From an uncultured Chitinophagaceae bacterium (GTDB lineage Bacteria; Bacteroidota; Bacteroidia; Chitinophagales; Chitinophagaceae): a DNA stretch of 30,163 nt. The position numbers and the translations under genes were made by a program. Below are positions 7,178 to 15,626 of this stretch, one piece after another; positions within the stretch are counted from its first letter, which is position 1, and each line of letters starts with the position of its first letter. The notes beneath the pieces are model-generated. The model was given only the letters and a program-made list of their open reading frames with translations. It ran no database searches and was not told the origin of the DNA. The stretch lies in assembly GCA_937919945.1 (NCBI GenBank), contig CALESY010000127.1:1-30163 (forward strand). The letters run 5' to 3'.

Positions 7178-8008
7178 ATGAAATGTATCACATACCTGTT
7201 GTTTTTTTTGATGGCTGCATCTGTGGCAATGCCCGTATATGCGCAAAAAGCCATACAAAAGCTATCCGCTACTAAACAACTACAGGTAAAAAACAAGAAG
7301 ATGAAAGTAGATATATGGAGTGATGTAATGTGCCCTTTTTGCTATATAGGCAAGCGCAAGTTTGAAGCTGCACTGGCACAGTTTGCTAATAGGGATGATA
7401 TAGAAATAGAATGGCACAGTTTTCAGTTAGATCCAGATGTAGAGCCACAACCTGGCAGGGATGTATATAGTTATCTGGCAGAGCGCAAAGGCGTGAGTGA
7501 TGCACAAAGCAGGCAGATGCACGACAATGTGGTGTCTATGGCAAAGCAGGTAGGCTTGCAATACAATTTTGATAAAGCGGTTATTGCCAACTCTTTTGAT
7601 GCGCACCGTATAGGCCATCTTGCCAAAAAATACGGCAAAGGTGATGCGATGGAAGAACAACTGTTTCGCGGTTATTTTACAGAGGGCAAAGACATTGCCA
7701 ATCATGATGTATTGTTAGCGATGGCAAAAGCGATAGGTATAGACGAAGCGGAAGTAAAACAAGTATTGCAATCGAATACCTATGCAGATGCTGTAGAGGC
7801 AGACATACAGCGTGCTGCTCAGATAGGTGTACGCGGTGTGCCTTTCTTCGTGCTCAACAATAAATATGCCGTAAGCGGTGCGCAACAACCCGAAACTTTT
7901 TTGCAAGCACTGACGCAAGCATGGAAAGAATACGAAAAAGATAATCCTAAACTAACAGTAGTAGGTGGCGATGCTACTGAATGCGAGCCGGGTGGTGAGT
8001 GTAATTAA
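7178..8008 (+). CDS. Exported DsbA-family (FrnE-like) thiol oxidoreductase
   Basis: This encodes 276 aa. From residue 42 the sequence is a typical FrnE/DsbA-family protein: MKVDIWSDVMCPFCYIGKRKFEAAL with a CPFC active site (Cys52, Cys55), the helical insertion, and a cis-Pro loop GVRGVPFFV (Pro222). Family members catalyse disulfide exchange and most are cytoplasmic. This one has an N-terminal extension (MKCITYLLFFLMAASVAMPVYAQ) that looks like a Sec signal peptide with cleavage after YA-Q, placing the enzyme in the periplasm. A start at ATG 7301 would give the usual cytoplasmic length. The C-terminus carries an extra Cys pair (CEPGGEC) that could bind metal or form a disulfide. The upstream start is preferred because a consensus -7 box precedes it. 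Confidence 0.9.
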   Translation: MKCITYLLFFLMAASVAMPVYAQKAIQKLSATKQLQVKNKKMKVDIWSDVMCPFCYIGKRKFEAALAQFANRDDIEIEWHSFQLDPDVEPQPGRDVYSYLAERKGVSDAQSRQMHDNVVSMAKQVGLQYNFDKAVIANSFDAHRIGHLAKKYGKGDAMEEQLFRGYFTEGKDIANHDVLLAMAKAIGIDEAEVKQVLQSNTYADAVEADIQRAAQIGVRGVPFFVLNNKYAVSGAQQPETFLQALTQAWKEYEKDNPKLTVVGGDATECEPGGECN

Positions 8009-8035
8009 TCTACACCTGTAGATTATGGTGCACTG

Positions 8036-8065
8036 TTATCAGGTTTAGATAATATAGCCTGATAA
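8036..8065. terminator. Possible hairpin terminator between convergent genes
   Basis: An 8-bp perfect stem pairs ttatcagg (8036-8043) with cctgataa (8058-8065) across a 14-nt loop. It lies between the stops of the DsbA-family gene and the opposing membrane-protein gene. No strong U-tract follows, so the call is tentative. Confidence 0.4.
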
Positions 8066-8088
8066 ATTTCTGGTCTTGGTATGCAGAT

Positions 8089-8781
8089 TCATTTTTGATT
8101 CACGTGCACAGACGGCACGTTACTCTCTTTCATTTTCTGGTATCCTGCATGTATCAGGCAGATGCCTATAAACTCTGTAACATACAGCATCTCTATGTAA
8201 CCGAATTTGGAAAACGAACCACCAATGCCGGGTAGCAGCCCGCCTGCAGCTATCAGCACATTACCCCAAAACTTACTCTTGTCTATCATCGTACGGTAGT
8301 ACAAGTATGCAGAATAGCACGCACCACCAACTAAGAATATAAAAGCATAGATATTGATAAATGGTGTAATGGCACGTATGTACGACCATTTAAGCAATTT
8401 ACCCCCTAACTTACCGCCTGTCGTTTCAATTGGGTTCAACGGAGATAATATCACTAATACAGCAGCTGTCAGTATTATTGTCACAAGAACAGCAGTCAGT
8501 ATATGTGCCGTTCTTTTTTTCAGCAGCAGGTACACCGTGCCTTGAGCCAGTGGAGCACCCCCCAACAGTGCGCCGAATATATACCACACTTTGAAGTTCA
8601 CTGGTGAATAACCTGCCAGTGCATGTACACTTTCAGTAATAGTACCTGCGCCGTAAAAGAAGATGCCGATAGCCCACCATAACAAGTATGTAGCTGAAGT
8701 ATGTTTGCGCCAATGCAGCCACAGCTCCACAAAAAAGAAGGCAGAAAACAAAGTAGTAGCTATGGGAATATAATTCAGCAA
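8089..8781 (-). CDS. Polytopic membrane protein of unknown function
   Basis: This encodes 230 aa with about seven hydrophobic segments, beginning at residue 4 and ending near residue 213, and a short polar C-terminal tail (KMKESNVPSVHVNQK). There is no signal peptide, no cysteine pair and no transporter motif I recognise, and the seven-helix layout alone does not identify a family. The start is unusual: the only plausible initiator near the first helix is a TTG at 8781, since the frame is closed 15 nt upstream by TAA and the first in-frame ATG lies after the fifth helix. The gene is convergent with the DsbA-family gene and stands alone on its strand. Confidence 0.8.
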   Translation of the reverse strand: MLNYIPIATTLFSAFFFVELWLHWRKHTSATYLLWWAIGIFFYGAGTITESVHALAGYSPVNFKVWYIFGALLGGAPLAQGTVYLLLKKRTAHILTAVLVTIILTAAVLVILSPLNPIETTGGKLGGKLLKWSYIRAITPFINIYAFIFLVGGACYSAYLYYRTMIDKSKFWGNVLIAAGGLLPGIGGSFSKFGYIEMLYVTEFIGICLIHAGYQKMKESNVPSVHVNQK

Positions 8782-8897
8782 ATAAGGGAAGCTTTATTGT
8801 AAAGCTATGTACAATACTTATGTGTCGGGCACTGCATTTGTCATTCTATTGTCACAGATGTTGCTTTTTCATTCATGGTATGAACAATCCTATTATA

Positions 8898-8928
8898 TTG
8901 AAATAATAATTAAAATTGTGTATATTTG
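8898..8928 (+). promoter_or_regulatory. Bacteroidota-type promoter in the 8782-9105 gap
   Basis: TTG at 8898-8900 and TATATTTG at 8921-8928 (exact TAnnTTTG) are separated by 20 nt, a good match to the -33/-7 pattern. Transcription would start near 8935, about 170 nt before the DUF1835-type gene, producing a leader that contains the hairpin at 8974-9031. No coding frame in the gap looks real. Confidence 0.45.
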
Positions 8929-8973
8929 TTGTAATAAAAGCTCCTTGAGGTTTGCATCAGGTATTGCTGAAAA

Positions 8974-9031
8974 TTGTTGCATTTTGTTGCAGTTTTTACA
9001 GAACCTCCAAAAAAGCAACAAAAAGCAACAA
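8974..9031 (+). repeat. Long inverted repeat made of gttgc/gcaac units
   Basis: The left arm 8974-8990 (ttgttgcattttgttgc) pairs with the right arm 9015-9031 (gcaacaaaaagcaacaa) over 17 bp with one mismatch, across a 24-nt loop. Each arm is itself a repeat of two gttgc units. It lies downstream of the promoter at 8898-8928 and could fold in the leader of the next gene or in a small RNA. Confidence 0.5.
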
Positions 9032-9092
9032 AACAAAATAAATTTAATTCGAAAAAAATATGACAAAACTCCCCTTTAGGGGATTTAGGGGT

Positions 9093-9100
9093 TAACTTTG
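9093..9100 (+). promoter_or_regulatory. -7 box (TAACTTTG) for the DUF1835-type gene
   Basis: TAACTTTG matches TAnnTTTG exactly and ends 5 nt before the ATG at 9106, implying an almost leaderless transcript. It follows a G-rich run at 9079-9091. A -33 TTTG is not clear. Confidence 0.4.
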
Positions 9101-9105
9101 CCGTC

Positions 9106-9951
9106 ATGATTTATCATTTTGTAGTGGGCGATATGGCTGCTCAACCTTTACAGGAAGCCATACTCAGCGAACCAACCTTACAAGGCGAGATAATAGTATT
9201 AAAAGACCTGCTCCATATAGGTCCTTTGCAAAAAGAAGAAGGACAAGGCTTCAGCGAGTTGCGAGGTGCTTTCTGGCAACATGTAACAGGTAGCGACAAG
9301 CCTGTTGAAGTAGCCGATATGGAACGTTTGCTGGAGGTGTCAAAGCATTTGTATGATAACCCTGATACGCAAGCGTGGCTCTGGATGGCTCCCTGGCCTG
9401 CCGATGTTTGTGCCTACCACTGGATGCTGCCATATATGAGCAAGCATACGGGTCGGTTCTACTTAGTAAGTATTGCGGGGCTGCCATTCCTGAATGAGGA
9501 TGGTAAAGTGTATTTCCCTAAAAACATCAGTGAGATACTACCCCGGGAATTGGTGAAGGCACGTAGACTGGCAAGGCAGGTAACGCCTGCAGAGTTTGAA
9601 GTAGATGGAGATGAATGGCAGAAGATGGTTGCAGACAATGCCGGCATACGTACGCATGAGGGTGGTAAAAAAACAGCACCGCGCGCAGAAAGCCATTACG
9701 ATAATATATTGTTGAGTTTTTGCTCGCAGCAGTTTCAGAAAGCGCACAAGGTTGTCAATCAGGCTATCAACAAGTACAACGTACCGACAGGTGATGTTTA
9801 CCTAGGCTGGCGTTTGCGAATGCTGGCAGAAGAGGGTAAACTGGTAATGCAGGGAGATGCATCCAAAACATTGAAGGACTTTGAAATAAAACTGATAGGC
9901 GGCGATGCTATAATAGCAGGTGATACAGCTACTACTGAAGCAGCCAATTAG
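9106..9951 (+). CDS. DUF1835/DUF3658-type protein
   Basis: This encodes 281 aa. The N-terminus MIYHFVVGDMAAQPLQEAIL and the following VLKDLLHIGPL match the start of DUF1835-type proteins (typical H-VGDS--L motif). The C-terminal part, including YDNILLSFCSQQFQKAHKVV and GDVYLGWRLRMLAEEGKL, matches the associated DUF3658 region. The protein is soluble, with no signal peptide. The biochemical role of the family is not established to my knowledge. It is first in a co-directional run; the next gene starts 13 nt after the stop, so the two are probably co-transcribed. Confidence 0.85.
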   Translation: MIYHFVVGDMAAQPLQEAILSEPTLQGEIIVLKDLLHIGPLQKEEGQGFSELRGAFWQHVTGSDKPVEVADMERLLEVSKHLYDNPDTQAWLWMAPWPADVCAYHWMLPYMSKHTGRFYLVSIAGLPFLNEDGKVYFPKNISEILPRELVKARRLARQVTPAEFEVDGDEWQKMVADNAGIRTHEGGKKTAPRAESHYDNILLSFCSQQFQKAHKVVNQAINKYNVPTGDVYLGWRLRMLAEEGKLVMQGDASKTLKDFEIKLIGGDAIIAGDTATTEAAN

Positions 9952-9964
9952 TATATAACACAGC

Positions 9965-10630
9965 ATGAGATTTGAACTGCCATTAACGGAAGAAAGGGTG
10001 AAGCCGCATCAGGTAACGGCACTGCACTTGTTTGTGGTGCTTACTATGTTTATCACGGCTGCCGTTTTACTGGTGAGTTACTATGCTGTCAGCCATATGC
10101 CGGAGGATAAAGCATTGTCTCATCGTTCTGTTCTCTACTATGGTTTAGCGGCAGGTATGTCGGTATTGTTATTGTCGGTATTGATGCTGGTAATAATACT
10201 TGTGAAGAACAGATGGCTTCAAAAACCGCTGAATAACTTCATCATGCGCGGTATAGAATTGTTAATCATGTTAGTTTTTAGTGGCATCGCATTGGCAAAT
10301 GGCATTATAGTACCGGGTATTATTTTCATTGTATTAGCGGCAGCTATTTTGTTTGCTATCAATTGGGAACGTAAGAAAGATGTACCGCTTACTATTGTGG
10401 TAGATAAAGAAGGTATCAAGCCACCGGTCAACTCGCGTAAACGTTTTATTGAATGGCCAGAAGTTGAGCATGTGCTGTTGCGCTTCGGTACGCTTACTAT
10501 CAATTGCGCGGATAACCGTTTGTATCAATGGAACATAGGCAACACAGAGTTTGAGCACGATGTGTTTGAAGTATTCTGCATAAGGCAGGTAGATAAGGCA
10601 AGAGAACAACGTGATAAGAATGATTGGTAA
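9965..10630 (+). CDS. Membrane protein with a PH-like C-terminal domain
   Basis: This encodes 221 aa. The N-terminal ~130 residues contain four hydrophobic segments in two pairs: around 22-43 and 57-82, then around 97-112 and 115-132. The cytoplasmic C-terminal part (LTIVVDKEGIKPPVNSRKRFIEWPEVEHVLLRFG...) has the strand pattern of bacterial PH-like domains found in small membrane proteins, ending in a basic tail. No enzyme motif is visible. It follows the DUF1835-type gene by 13 nt and precedes the radical SAM gene by 65 nt, which suggests shared transcription but does not identify a substrate. The PH-like assignment is an inference from pattern. Confidence 0.8.
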   Translation: MRFELPLTEERVKPHQVTALHLFVVLTMFITAAVLLVSYYAVSHMPEDKALSHRSVLYYGLAAGMSVLLLSVLMLVIILVKNRWLQKPLNNFIMRGIELLIMLVFSGIALANGIIVPGIIFIVLAAAILFAINWERKKDVPLTIVVDKEGIKPPVNSRKRFIEWPEVEHVLLRFGTLTINCADNRLYQWNIGNTEFEHDVFEVFCIRQVDKAREQRDKNDW

Positions 10631-10695
10631 GCCTGATTTTGAAAGGCTAATTGTTGATATTATTAAACTAAATAAAATTCCTGTAAGGTTCGGGT

Positions 10696-11979
10696 ATGAC
10701 ACCATACTTATTATACGCAGACAACGAGGGCAAGATATTTGAAGACAAGAGCTTGTATGCTATTGGTCGCAGTGGTTGGGATGCTTTGCCTGTTGAAGAA
10801 GATGCATGGATAGAACTTCCTGACGGAGGTTCGTTATACCACCTACCAATGCGCAGGGGAATAGGGATAGATGTAAAAACAGGCGAAATGCGCCTTTGCG
10901 AAAAAGGCTGGGCTGTGGCTGCTTTCATACCACCGGCACACACGGGTTTTTATATGGCAGCATTTGAAGCATTGCCAGATGCACCTACATTACCATTGTT
11001 TTGCTACACGGCTGTTGGGTGGCACGATGATAAGTTTTATGTTACTGCTACACGTATTGAACGTGATATAAGGCAGGAGTGTAAGGGATATGATGACACA
11101 CTAATACACAAAGGTGTGGAAGATATGTTATCGGCATATCCGCACAACCGCTTGGTGCAACACCTTGCCAACAACTGTGCACTGACCTATCACTGCCCTG
11201 CAGCACGCAACTACTTTATGGGTCGTTGGGAATGTCCCATACCTGCATCGCCTGCTTGTAATGCCAATTGTATAGGTTGTATATCCTTTCAGCCAGAAAC
11301 GGAAGAAATATTCTCATCGCAAGACAGGTTGACGTTTAAGCCCACTGCAGCAGAGATTGTAGAATATACAGTACCGCATTTAGAGACAGCTCCTTATCCG
11401 ATAGTAAGTTTCGGGCAAGGATGCGAGGGGGAGCCACTGCTAATGTGGGAGACCATCCGCGAGGCGATTATTGAAATACGGAAGCATACAAAGAAGGGCA
11501 GTATCAACATCAACACCAACGGTAGTAAACCCGATGCAGTTGAGAAATTGATGCAGGCAGGATTAGACAGCATCCGTGTTAGTTTGAACTCTGTACGCCC
11601 TGAAGTATATACGAAGTATTACCTACCCAACAATTATACGTTTGATGACATACGCGAGAGTGCGCGTATAGTACGCAAATATGGTGGCTGGGCGTCTATC
11701 AATTATTTTGTATTTCCCGGTATGACGGATAGTGTGGCGGAATACGAAGCTTTGAGAGATTTTATTAAATATACTGACATCAGCATGATACAGTGGCGTA
11801 ATTTCAACATAGACCCGGACTGGTATTTGGGTAAAATAGGTGTTGCAGATACGGGTGAATGTTTGGGTGTACAGCAGATGATGGAACTGATACAGGAAGA
11901 GTTCCCGAATCTTAAATACGGATACTTCAATCCGTCAAAAGAACGTATGCTGAATTATGATACTGATTTTGCACATTAA
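10696..11979 (+). CDS. Radical SAM protein of unknown specificity
   Basis: This encodes 427 aa. A ~170-residue N-terminal region (MTPYLLYADNEGKIFEDKSL...) precedes the radical SAM core. The core begins with CNANCIGC (Cys188, Cys192, Cys195), the three ligands of the [4Fe-4S] cluster that cleaves S-adenosylmethionine. SFGQGCEGEPLL then supplies the glycine-rich SAM-binding strand, and ININTNGS and IRVSLNSV are typical later strands. No C-terminal SPASM cysteine cluster is apparent. Extra cysteines just before the motif (Cys180 and others) could support a second cluster, but this is uncertain. Neighbours do not reveal a substrate or a precursor peptide. The start is preceded by 65 nt without a clear promoter. 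Confidence 0.88.
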   Translation: MTPYLLYADNEGKIFEDKSLYAIGRSGWDALPVEEDAWIELPDGGSLYHLPMRRGIGIDVKTGEMRLCEKGWAVAAFIPPAHTGFYMAAFEALPDAPTLPLFCYTAVGWHDDKFYVTATRIERDIRQECKGYDDTLIHKGVEDMLSAYPHNRLVQHLANNCALTYHCPAARNYFMGRWECPIPASPACNANCIGCISFQPETEEIFSSQDRLTFKPTAAEIVEYTVPHLETAPYPIVSFGQGCEGEPLLMWETIREAIIEIRKHTKKGSININTNGSKPDAVEKLMQAGLDSIRVSLNSVRPEVYTKYYLPNNYTFDDIRESARIVRKYGGWASINYFVFPGMTDSVAEYEALRDFIKYTDISMIQWRNFNIDPDWYLGKIGVADTGECLGVQQMMELIQEEFPNLKYGYFNPSKERMLNYDTDFAH

Positions 11980-12016
11980 CAGTATTCTTACAATAGTTTG
12001 ATTATTTTAGACTGTA

Positions 12017-12865
12017 ATGGAAGCAACACAACAAAGCATTAATATTAAAGCATCCGTATGGACGGTAGGTGTTCATGTTGTGCTGTTGTTGTTATTTTTC
12101 TTTATCAAGTACAATACCATAACTGAGCAACCCTTACAGGAACTGGGGATGGAAGTAAATTTAGGTACAGATGCTGACGGTAGTAGTACTGATCAGCCTA
12201 TGATAACAGAAGACCCCGCCCCGGATAACAGAGAAGCAAATAATGTAACTGTTGCCACACCACAGGAGACCAATACAGAAAAAGAGGTATTAAAAACTGA
12301 AGAGCCTGACGCGCCTGTTATCAATACAAAGCCTGCTGAAACAAAGAAGCCTGTACGCAATACAGTAGTAGCAGAAAAACAAAAACAAACCACTAAGACA
12401 AATACACAAACAACACAGCCTGCACAGCCCAAGCCACAACAACCACGTTATGTATATAACGGCGGCACAGGTCGTGGTGGTAATAGCGCAGCTACAAATA
12501 AGCCCGGTACAGGCGAAGGCAACACAACAGGCTCGGGCGACAGGGGCGTACCGGGTGGCACTCCAGGTGCAAGTAATTATACGGGCACACCCGGCAGGGG
12601 GGGGATCAGTCATACCATCAGAGGGCGTAGCATTATAGCCTACCCGCCACCGGAGGCAGATTATAAAGAAGGTGGTAAAGTGGTAATACGTGTAACAGTA
12701 AATAAAGATGGAGAAATCGTCGGGAAGCAAGTGAAGTCTTTCAGCAATGCAGAAATTAAAAATATTGCTTTGCGTAAGCTAGATAAAGTGAAATTTTCAA
12801 GGCGAACAGATAGTGATGAAGAACAGTTTGGTGATATTACTTTCGTATTCAAAACACGTTCCTGA
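12017..12865 (+). CDS. TonB-like energy transducer
   Basis: This encodes 282 aa with TonB architecture. A short cytoplasmic N-terminus is followed by one transmembrane helix (about 13-30, VWTVGVHVVLLLLFFFIKY). A long periplasmic linker, rich in Glu, Pro, Lys and Thr and then Gly, spans about residues 45-200. The C-terminal ~75 residues (RSIIAYPPPEADYKEGGKVVIRVTVNKDGEIVGKQV...) match the TonB C-terminal fold. TonB proteins pass proton-motive energy from ExbB/ExbD to outer-membrane receptors. No exbB or exbD gene is adjacent here; the stop is 9 nt before folC. In Bacteroidota such stand-alone TonB-like proteins are common and may have structural or transport roles. Confidence 0.82.
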   Translation: MEATQQSINIKASVWTVGVHVVLLLLFFFIKYNTITEQPLQELGMEVNLGTDADGSSTDQPMITEDPAPDNREANNVTVATPQETNTEKEVLKTEEPDAPVINTKPAETKKPVRNTVVAEKQKQTTKTNTQTTQPAQPKPQQPRYVYNGGTGRGGNSAATNKPGTGEGNTTGSGDRGVPGGTPGASNYTGTPGRGGISHTIRGRSIIAYPPPEADYKEGGKVVIRVTVNKDGEIVGKQVKSFSNAEIKNIALRKLDKVKFSRRTDSDEEQFGDITFVFKTRS

Positions 12866-12874
12866 CCCCAAAGT

Positions 12875-14233
12875 ATGGATATAGATAAACGCTACGACAA
12901 GACACTCAGTTATCTCTACGAGAAATTACCTATGTTTTCCAGACAGGGAGCAGCAGCACTAAAACCCAATCTGGATAATACTATCAGGATTTGTGAGTTA
13001 CTTGGCAATCCGTATGAGCAGTTTAAGTCTATCCACATTGCAGGTACTAACGGGAAGGGTAGTACAAGCCACATGCTGGCAGCCGTGCTGCAAGAGTGCG
13101 GTTATAAAGTAGGTTTATATACATCGCCTCACTTAGTTGATTTCAGAGAGCGTGTACGCGTAAACGGTAAACCTGTAAGCAAGGAATGGGTTATAGATTT
13201 CGTTGAGAAATTCACAACCAACATAGAAGAAATTGAACCTTCTTTTTTTGAGATAACAGTAGGTATGGCATTTGCTTTCTTTGCAGAACAGCAAGTAGAT
13301 TATGCCGTTATAGAAACAGGGCTGGGTGGCAGCTTGGATAGCACCAATGTCATAACCCCCATCTTATCTGTGATTACCAACATCAGCTACGACCATACTG
13401 ATTTACTTGGTGATACTTTAGCAGCCATTGCAAGTGAGAAAGCAGGCATCATTAAACAGCAAGTGCCGGTAGTGATAGGTCAACAACATGAAGAAACAGA
13501 GCGTGTATTTTTTGAAAAAAGTGTTCACTTGCAAAGTACTGTTTATTATGCAGATGCCATGTGGGATTTGGTACGAACAAGCAGTACACCATCTGTACAA
13601 TACTATAAGGCTGTAAACCGAGCAATGCGCGAAATGTATGACCTGACGAGCGACCTGCCGGGCAGCTATCAATACCACAATATCAAAACCGTATTGGCTG
13701 CTGTTGATGTGCTAAAGGCTAATCAAGGTATAGACATACCATTTGCAACGGTACAAAGAGCGTTGAGCAAGGTAAAGAAACTAACAGGGTTGTTTGGCAG
13801 ATGGGACGTATTACAAGATACACCACTCATCATAGCAGATGTGGGGCATAATATAGCAGGCATAACGGAAGTAACCAACCAGTGGAAACAGATAGATGCC
13901 GATAACAAACATATAGTAATCGGTTTTGTGAAAGATAAAGATGTAGATGCTGTATTGACGCTGTTGCCTAAAGACAATACTTATTACTTCTGTAATGCCA
14001 ATATCATACGCGCATTGCCTGCATCTGAGTTGAAAAAGCGAGCAGAAACCGCAGGCTTGCAGGGCGAAATGTATAGCAGTGTAGCTGATGCTGTAAGTGC
14101 AGCGCGTAATGCCGTTACTGCAAGTGGAGCAGTATTAATTACCGGAAGTTTCTTTATCGTAGGTGAGGCTATTGAATACCTGAATGTGAATAATGGTAAG
14201 TTATTTCCCACGTCCTTGGAAAATTACCATTAG
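12875..14233 (+). CDS. folC: Bifunctional folylpolyglutamate/dihydrofolate synthase
   Basis: This encodes 452 aa, the usual length of FolC. The Mur-ligase-type P-loop is AGTNGKGSTSHM (Gly57-Ser63), followed by LYTSPHLVDFRERVRVNG, the ETGLGGSLDSTNVI block and the SYDHTDLLGDTLAAIASEKAGIIK block. The C-terminal ligase domain has ADVGHNIAGI. The enzyme adds glutamate to dihydropteroate and to folates in the cytoplasm, keeping folates in the cell. The gene starts 9 nt after the TonB-like gene. Its last 33 bp overlap the 3' end of the opposing sugar-transferase gene, so the two transcripts are convergent with no spacer. Confidence 0.97.
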   Translation: MDIDKRYDKTLSYLYEKLPMFSRQGAAALKPNLDNTIRICELLGNPYEQFKSIHIAGTNGKGSTSHMLAAVLQECGYKVGLYTSPHLVDFRERVRVNGKPVSKEWVIDFVEKFTTNIEEIEPSFFEITVGMAFAFFAEQQVDYAVIETGLGGSLDSTNVITPILSVITNISYDHTDLLGDTLAAIASEKAGIIKQQVPVVIGQQHEETERVFFEKSVHLQSTVYYADAMWDLVRTSSTPSVQYYKAVNRAMREMYDLTSDLPGSYQYHNIKTVLAAVDVLKANQGIDIPFATVQRALSKVKKLTGLFGRWDVLQDTPLIIADVGHNIAGITEVTNQWKQIDADNKHIVIGFVKDKDVDAVLTLLPKDNTYYFCNANIIRALPASELKKRAETAGLQGEMYSSVADAVSAARNAVTASGAVLITGSFFIVGEAIEYLNVNNGKLFPTSLENYH

Positions 14234-15622
14234 CGTATAGAGCATTATTTTTACATCTAGTGCGAGAGAGCAGTTTTCAATATAGAGCAAATCATACTTC
14301 ATGCGCTCCATCATTTCCTTTACGTTTTCAGCATAGCCAAACTGTACCATACCCCATGATGTAAGCCCCGGCTTTACCTTATGCAGGTATTTGTAGTGCG
14401 GATGTGTTTGACTGATGATGTCTATAAAATGCTTACGCTCAGGACGTGGCCCTACCAGCGACATATCGCCCTTCAATATGTTTACAAACTGTGGCAGTTC
14501 ATCAATACGCCATTTGCGCATAAACTTACCCCAGGGTGTGATACGGGCATCTTCTTTACTACTCAATGCAGGGCCTTGTGCCTCTGCATCTACGTACATA
14601 GAGCGAAATTTGAAAATATAGAACGGCTTGCCGAATAAACCAATGCGTTCTTGTTTATAAATAATAGGTCCGGGAGATGATAGCAGTACTCTTATAGCTG
14701 CAAACAGGCAAACAGGAGATAATAAGATCAGTGCAAACAATGAGGCGATAATATCAAGTGCCCTCTTACAAACCCTTTGCCAATCGGGCATCAGGTCGGG
14801 GTGGATGTGTATCAATACTGCATCATAGACATTGCTTGTTTTTACGGAGCCTGATATGATATCGTATAAATCGGGTAGTACTTTAACAACCACAGGGCGA
14901 TAGCTTAGTCGAGTAAGTATATTTTCGAGCAAATGATGTTCTGATGAGTCTACAGCTACCACTACTTCTTCAATGTTGTGAGTATCAATAATGCTTTCCA
15001 ATTCAGATAAATGCCCTAGTTGCGGCAAGTGCTTACTCATACCATTTGCCGCTTCAAGATTAGAGTATATAAATCCTTTAAAGATATTACCCAATGCTTT
15101 CGGGCTTTCACTCATTTGCTTATATACGTCAATGGCTTTCTGGTTGCCACCGATGATGAGTGTGTTAAAGCCAACTTTGCCGCTGATGATATTTGCTTTT
15201 ACTCTGTTGAGTATTATCATCCTGACAAACAATGTAAAAGCTGTATGTATTAATAGGTATCTGCCTGTCATTCGGATAAAGTAGGAATAGTCAACCGTAT
15301 CATTAGCAAATACGAATAGAGAGATAAATATGCTGCCTAAAATGCAGGATATGAGTGTGCGGTTTATTTCATTTAACCTTGATTTACGGTACAGGTCGAA
15401 GTAGGTACCGGATAATAAATATAATAACAGCCAAAACCCGGGAATAATAAATATCCCGAAAGTATAATCTCTTGTTTGTAATGTACTAAGAGACTGAAAA
15501 AAGCCGGTACCATCTAACAATGTATGACGATAAGCCCAGAATACAATCCAGGATATGGCAGCGGTTGTATAATCGGCTAATACGAGGCTGCGAACGGCTC
15601 TTTTTTTTGCCGGAATCAACAT
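14201..15622 (-). CDS. Polyprenyl-phosphate sugar-1-phosphate transferase (exopolysaccharide initiation)
   Basis: This encodes 473 aa with the architecture of WcaJ/WbaP-type initiating transferases. Four transmembrane helices in the first ~140 residues precede a Rossmann-like CoA-binding domain (TLIIGGNQKAIDVYKQM...). A fifth hydrophobic segment begins the catalytic bacterial sugar transferase domain (KRALDIIASLFALILLSP, SPGPIIYKQERIG, FKFRSM, RKWRIDELPQFVNIL, SLVGPRPER, KPGLTSWGMVQ). Such enzymes load the first sugar-1-phosphate onto undecaprenyl phosphate at the inner membrane. The upstream lipoprotein gene ends 4 bp before this start and an oxidoreductase gene precedes that, so a surface-glycan operon is likely. 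Substrate specificity cannot be read from sequence. Confidence 0.94.
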   Translation of the reverse strand: MLIPAKKRAVRSLVLADYTTAAISWIVFWAYRHTLLDGTGFFQSLSTLQTRDYTFGIFIIPGFWLLLYLLSGTYFDLYRKSRLNEINRTLISCILGSIFISLFVFANDTVDYSYFIRMTGRYLLIHTAFTLFVRMIILNRVKANIISGKVGFNTLIIGGNQKAIDVYKQMSESPKALGNIFKGFIYSNLEAANGMSKHLPQLGHLSELESIIDTHNIEEVVVAVDSSEHHLLENILTRLSYRPVVVKVLPDLYDIISGSVKTSNVYDAVLIHIHPDLMPDWQRVCKRALDIIASLFALILLSPVCLFAAIRVLLSSPGPIIYKQERIGLFGKPFYIFKFRSMYVDAEAQGPALSSKEDARITPWGKFMRKWRIDELPQFVNILKGDMSLVGPRPERKHFIDIISQTHPHYKYLHKVKPGLTSWGMVQFGYAENVKEMMERMKYDLLYIENCSLALDVKIMLYTLMVIFQGRGK

Positions 15623-15626
15623 GCTG

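Noticed and set aside
8807..9079. 90-codon plus-strand frame in the 8782-9105 gap
   Set aside because: It spans a promoter and a hairpin repeat and its composition is that of AT-rich noncoding DNA.
12290..12730. 146-codon Cys-rich minus-strand frame
   Set aside because: The cysteines arise from the antisense of the Thr/Gly/Pro-rich linker of the TonB-like gene.
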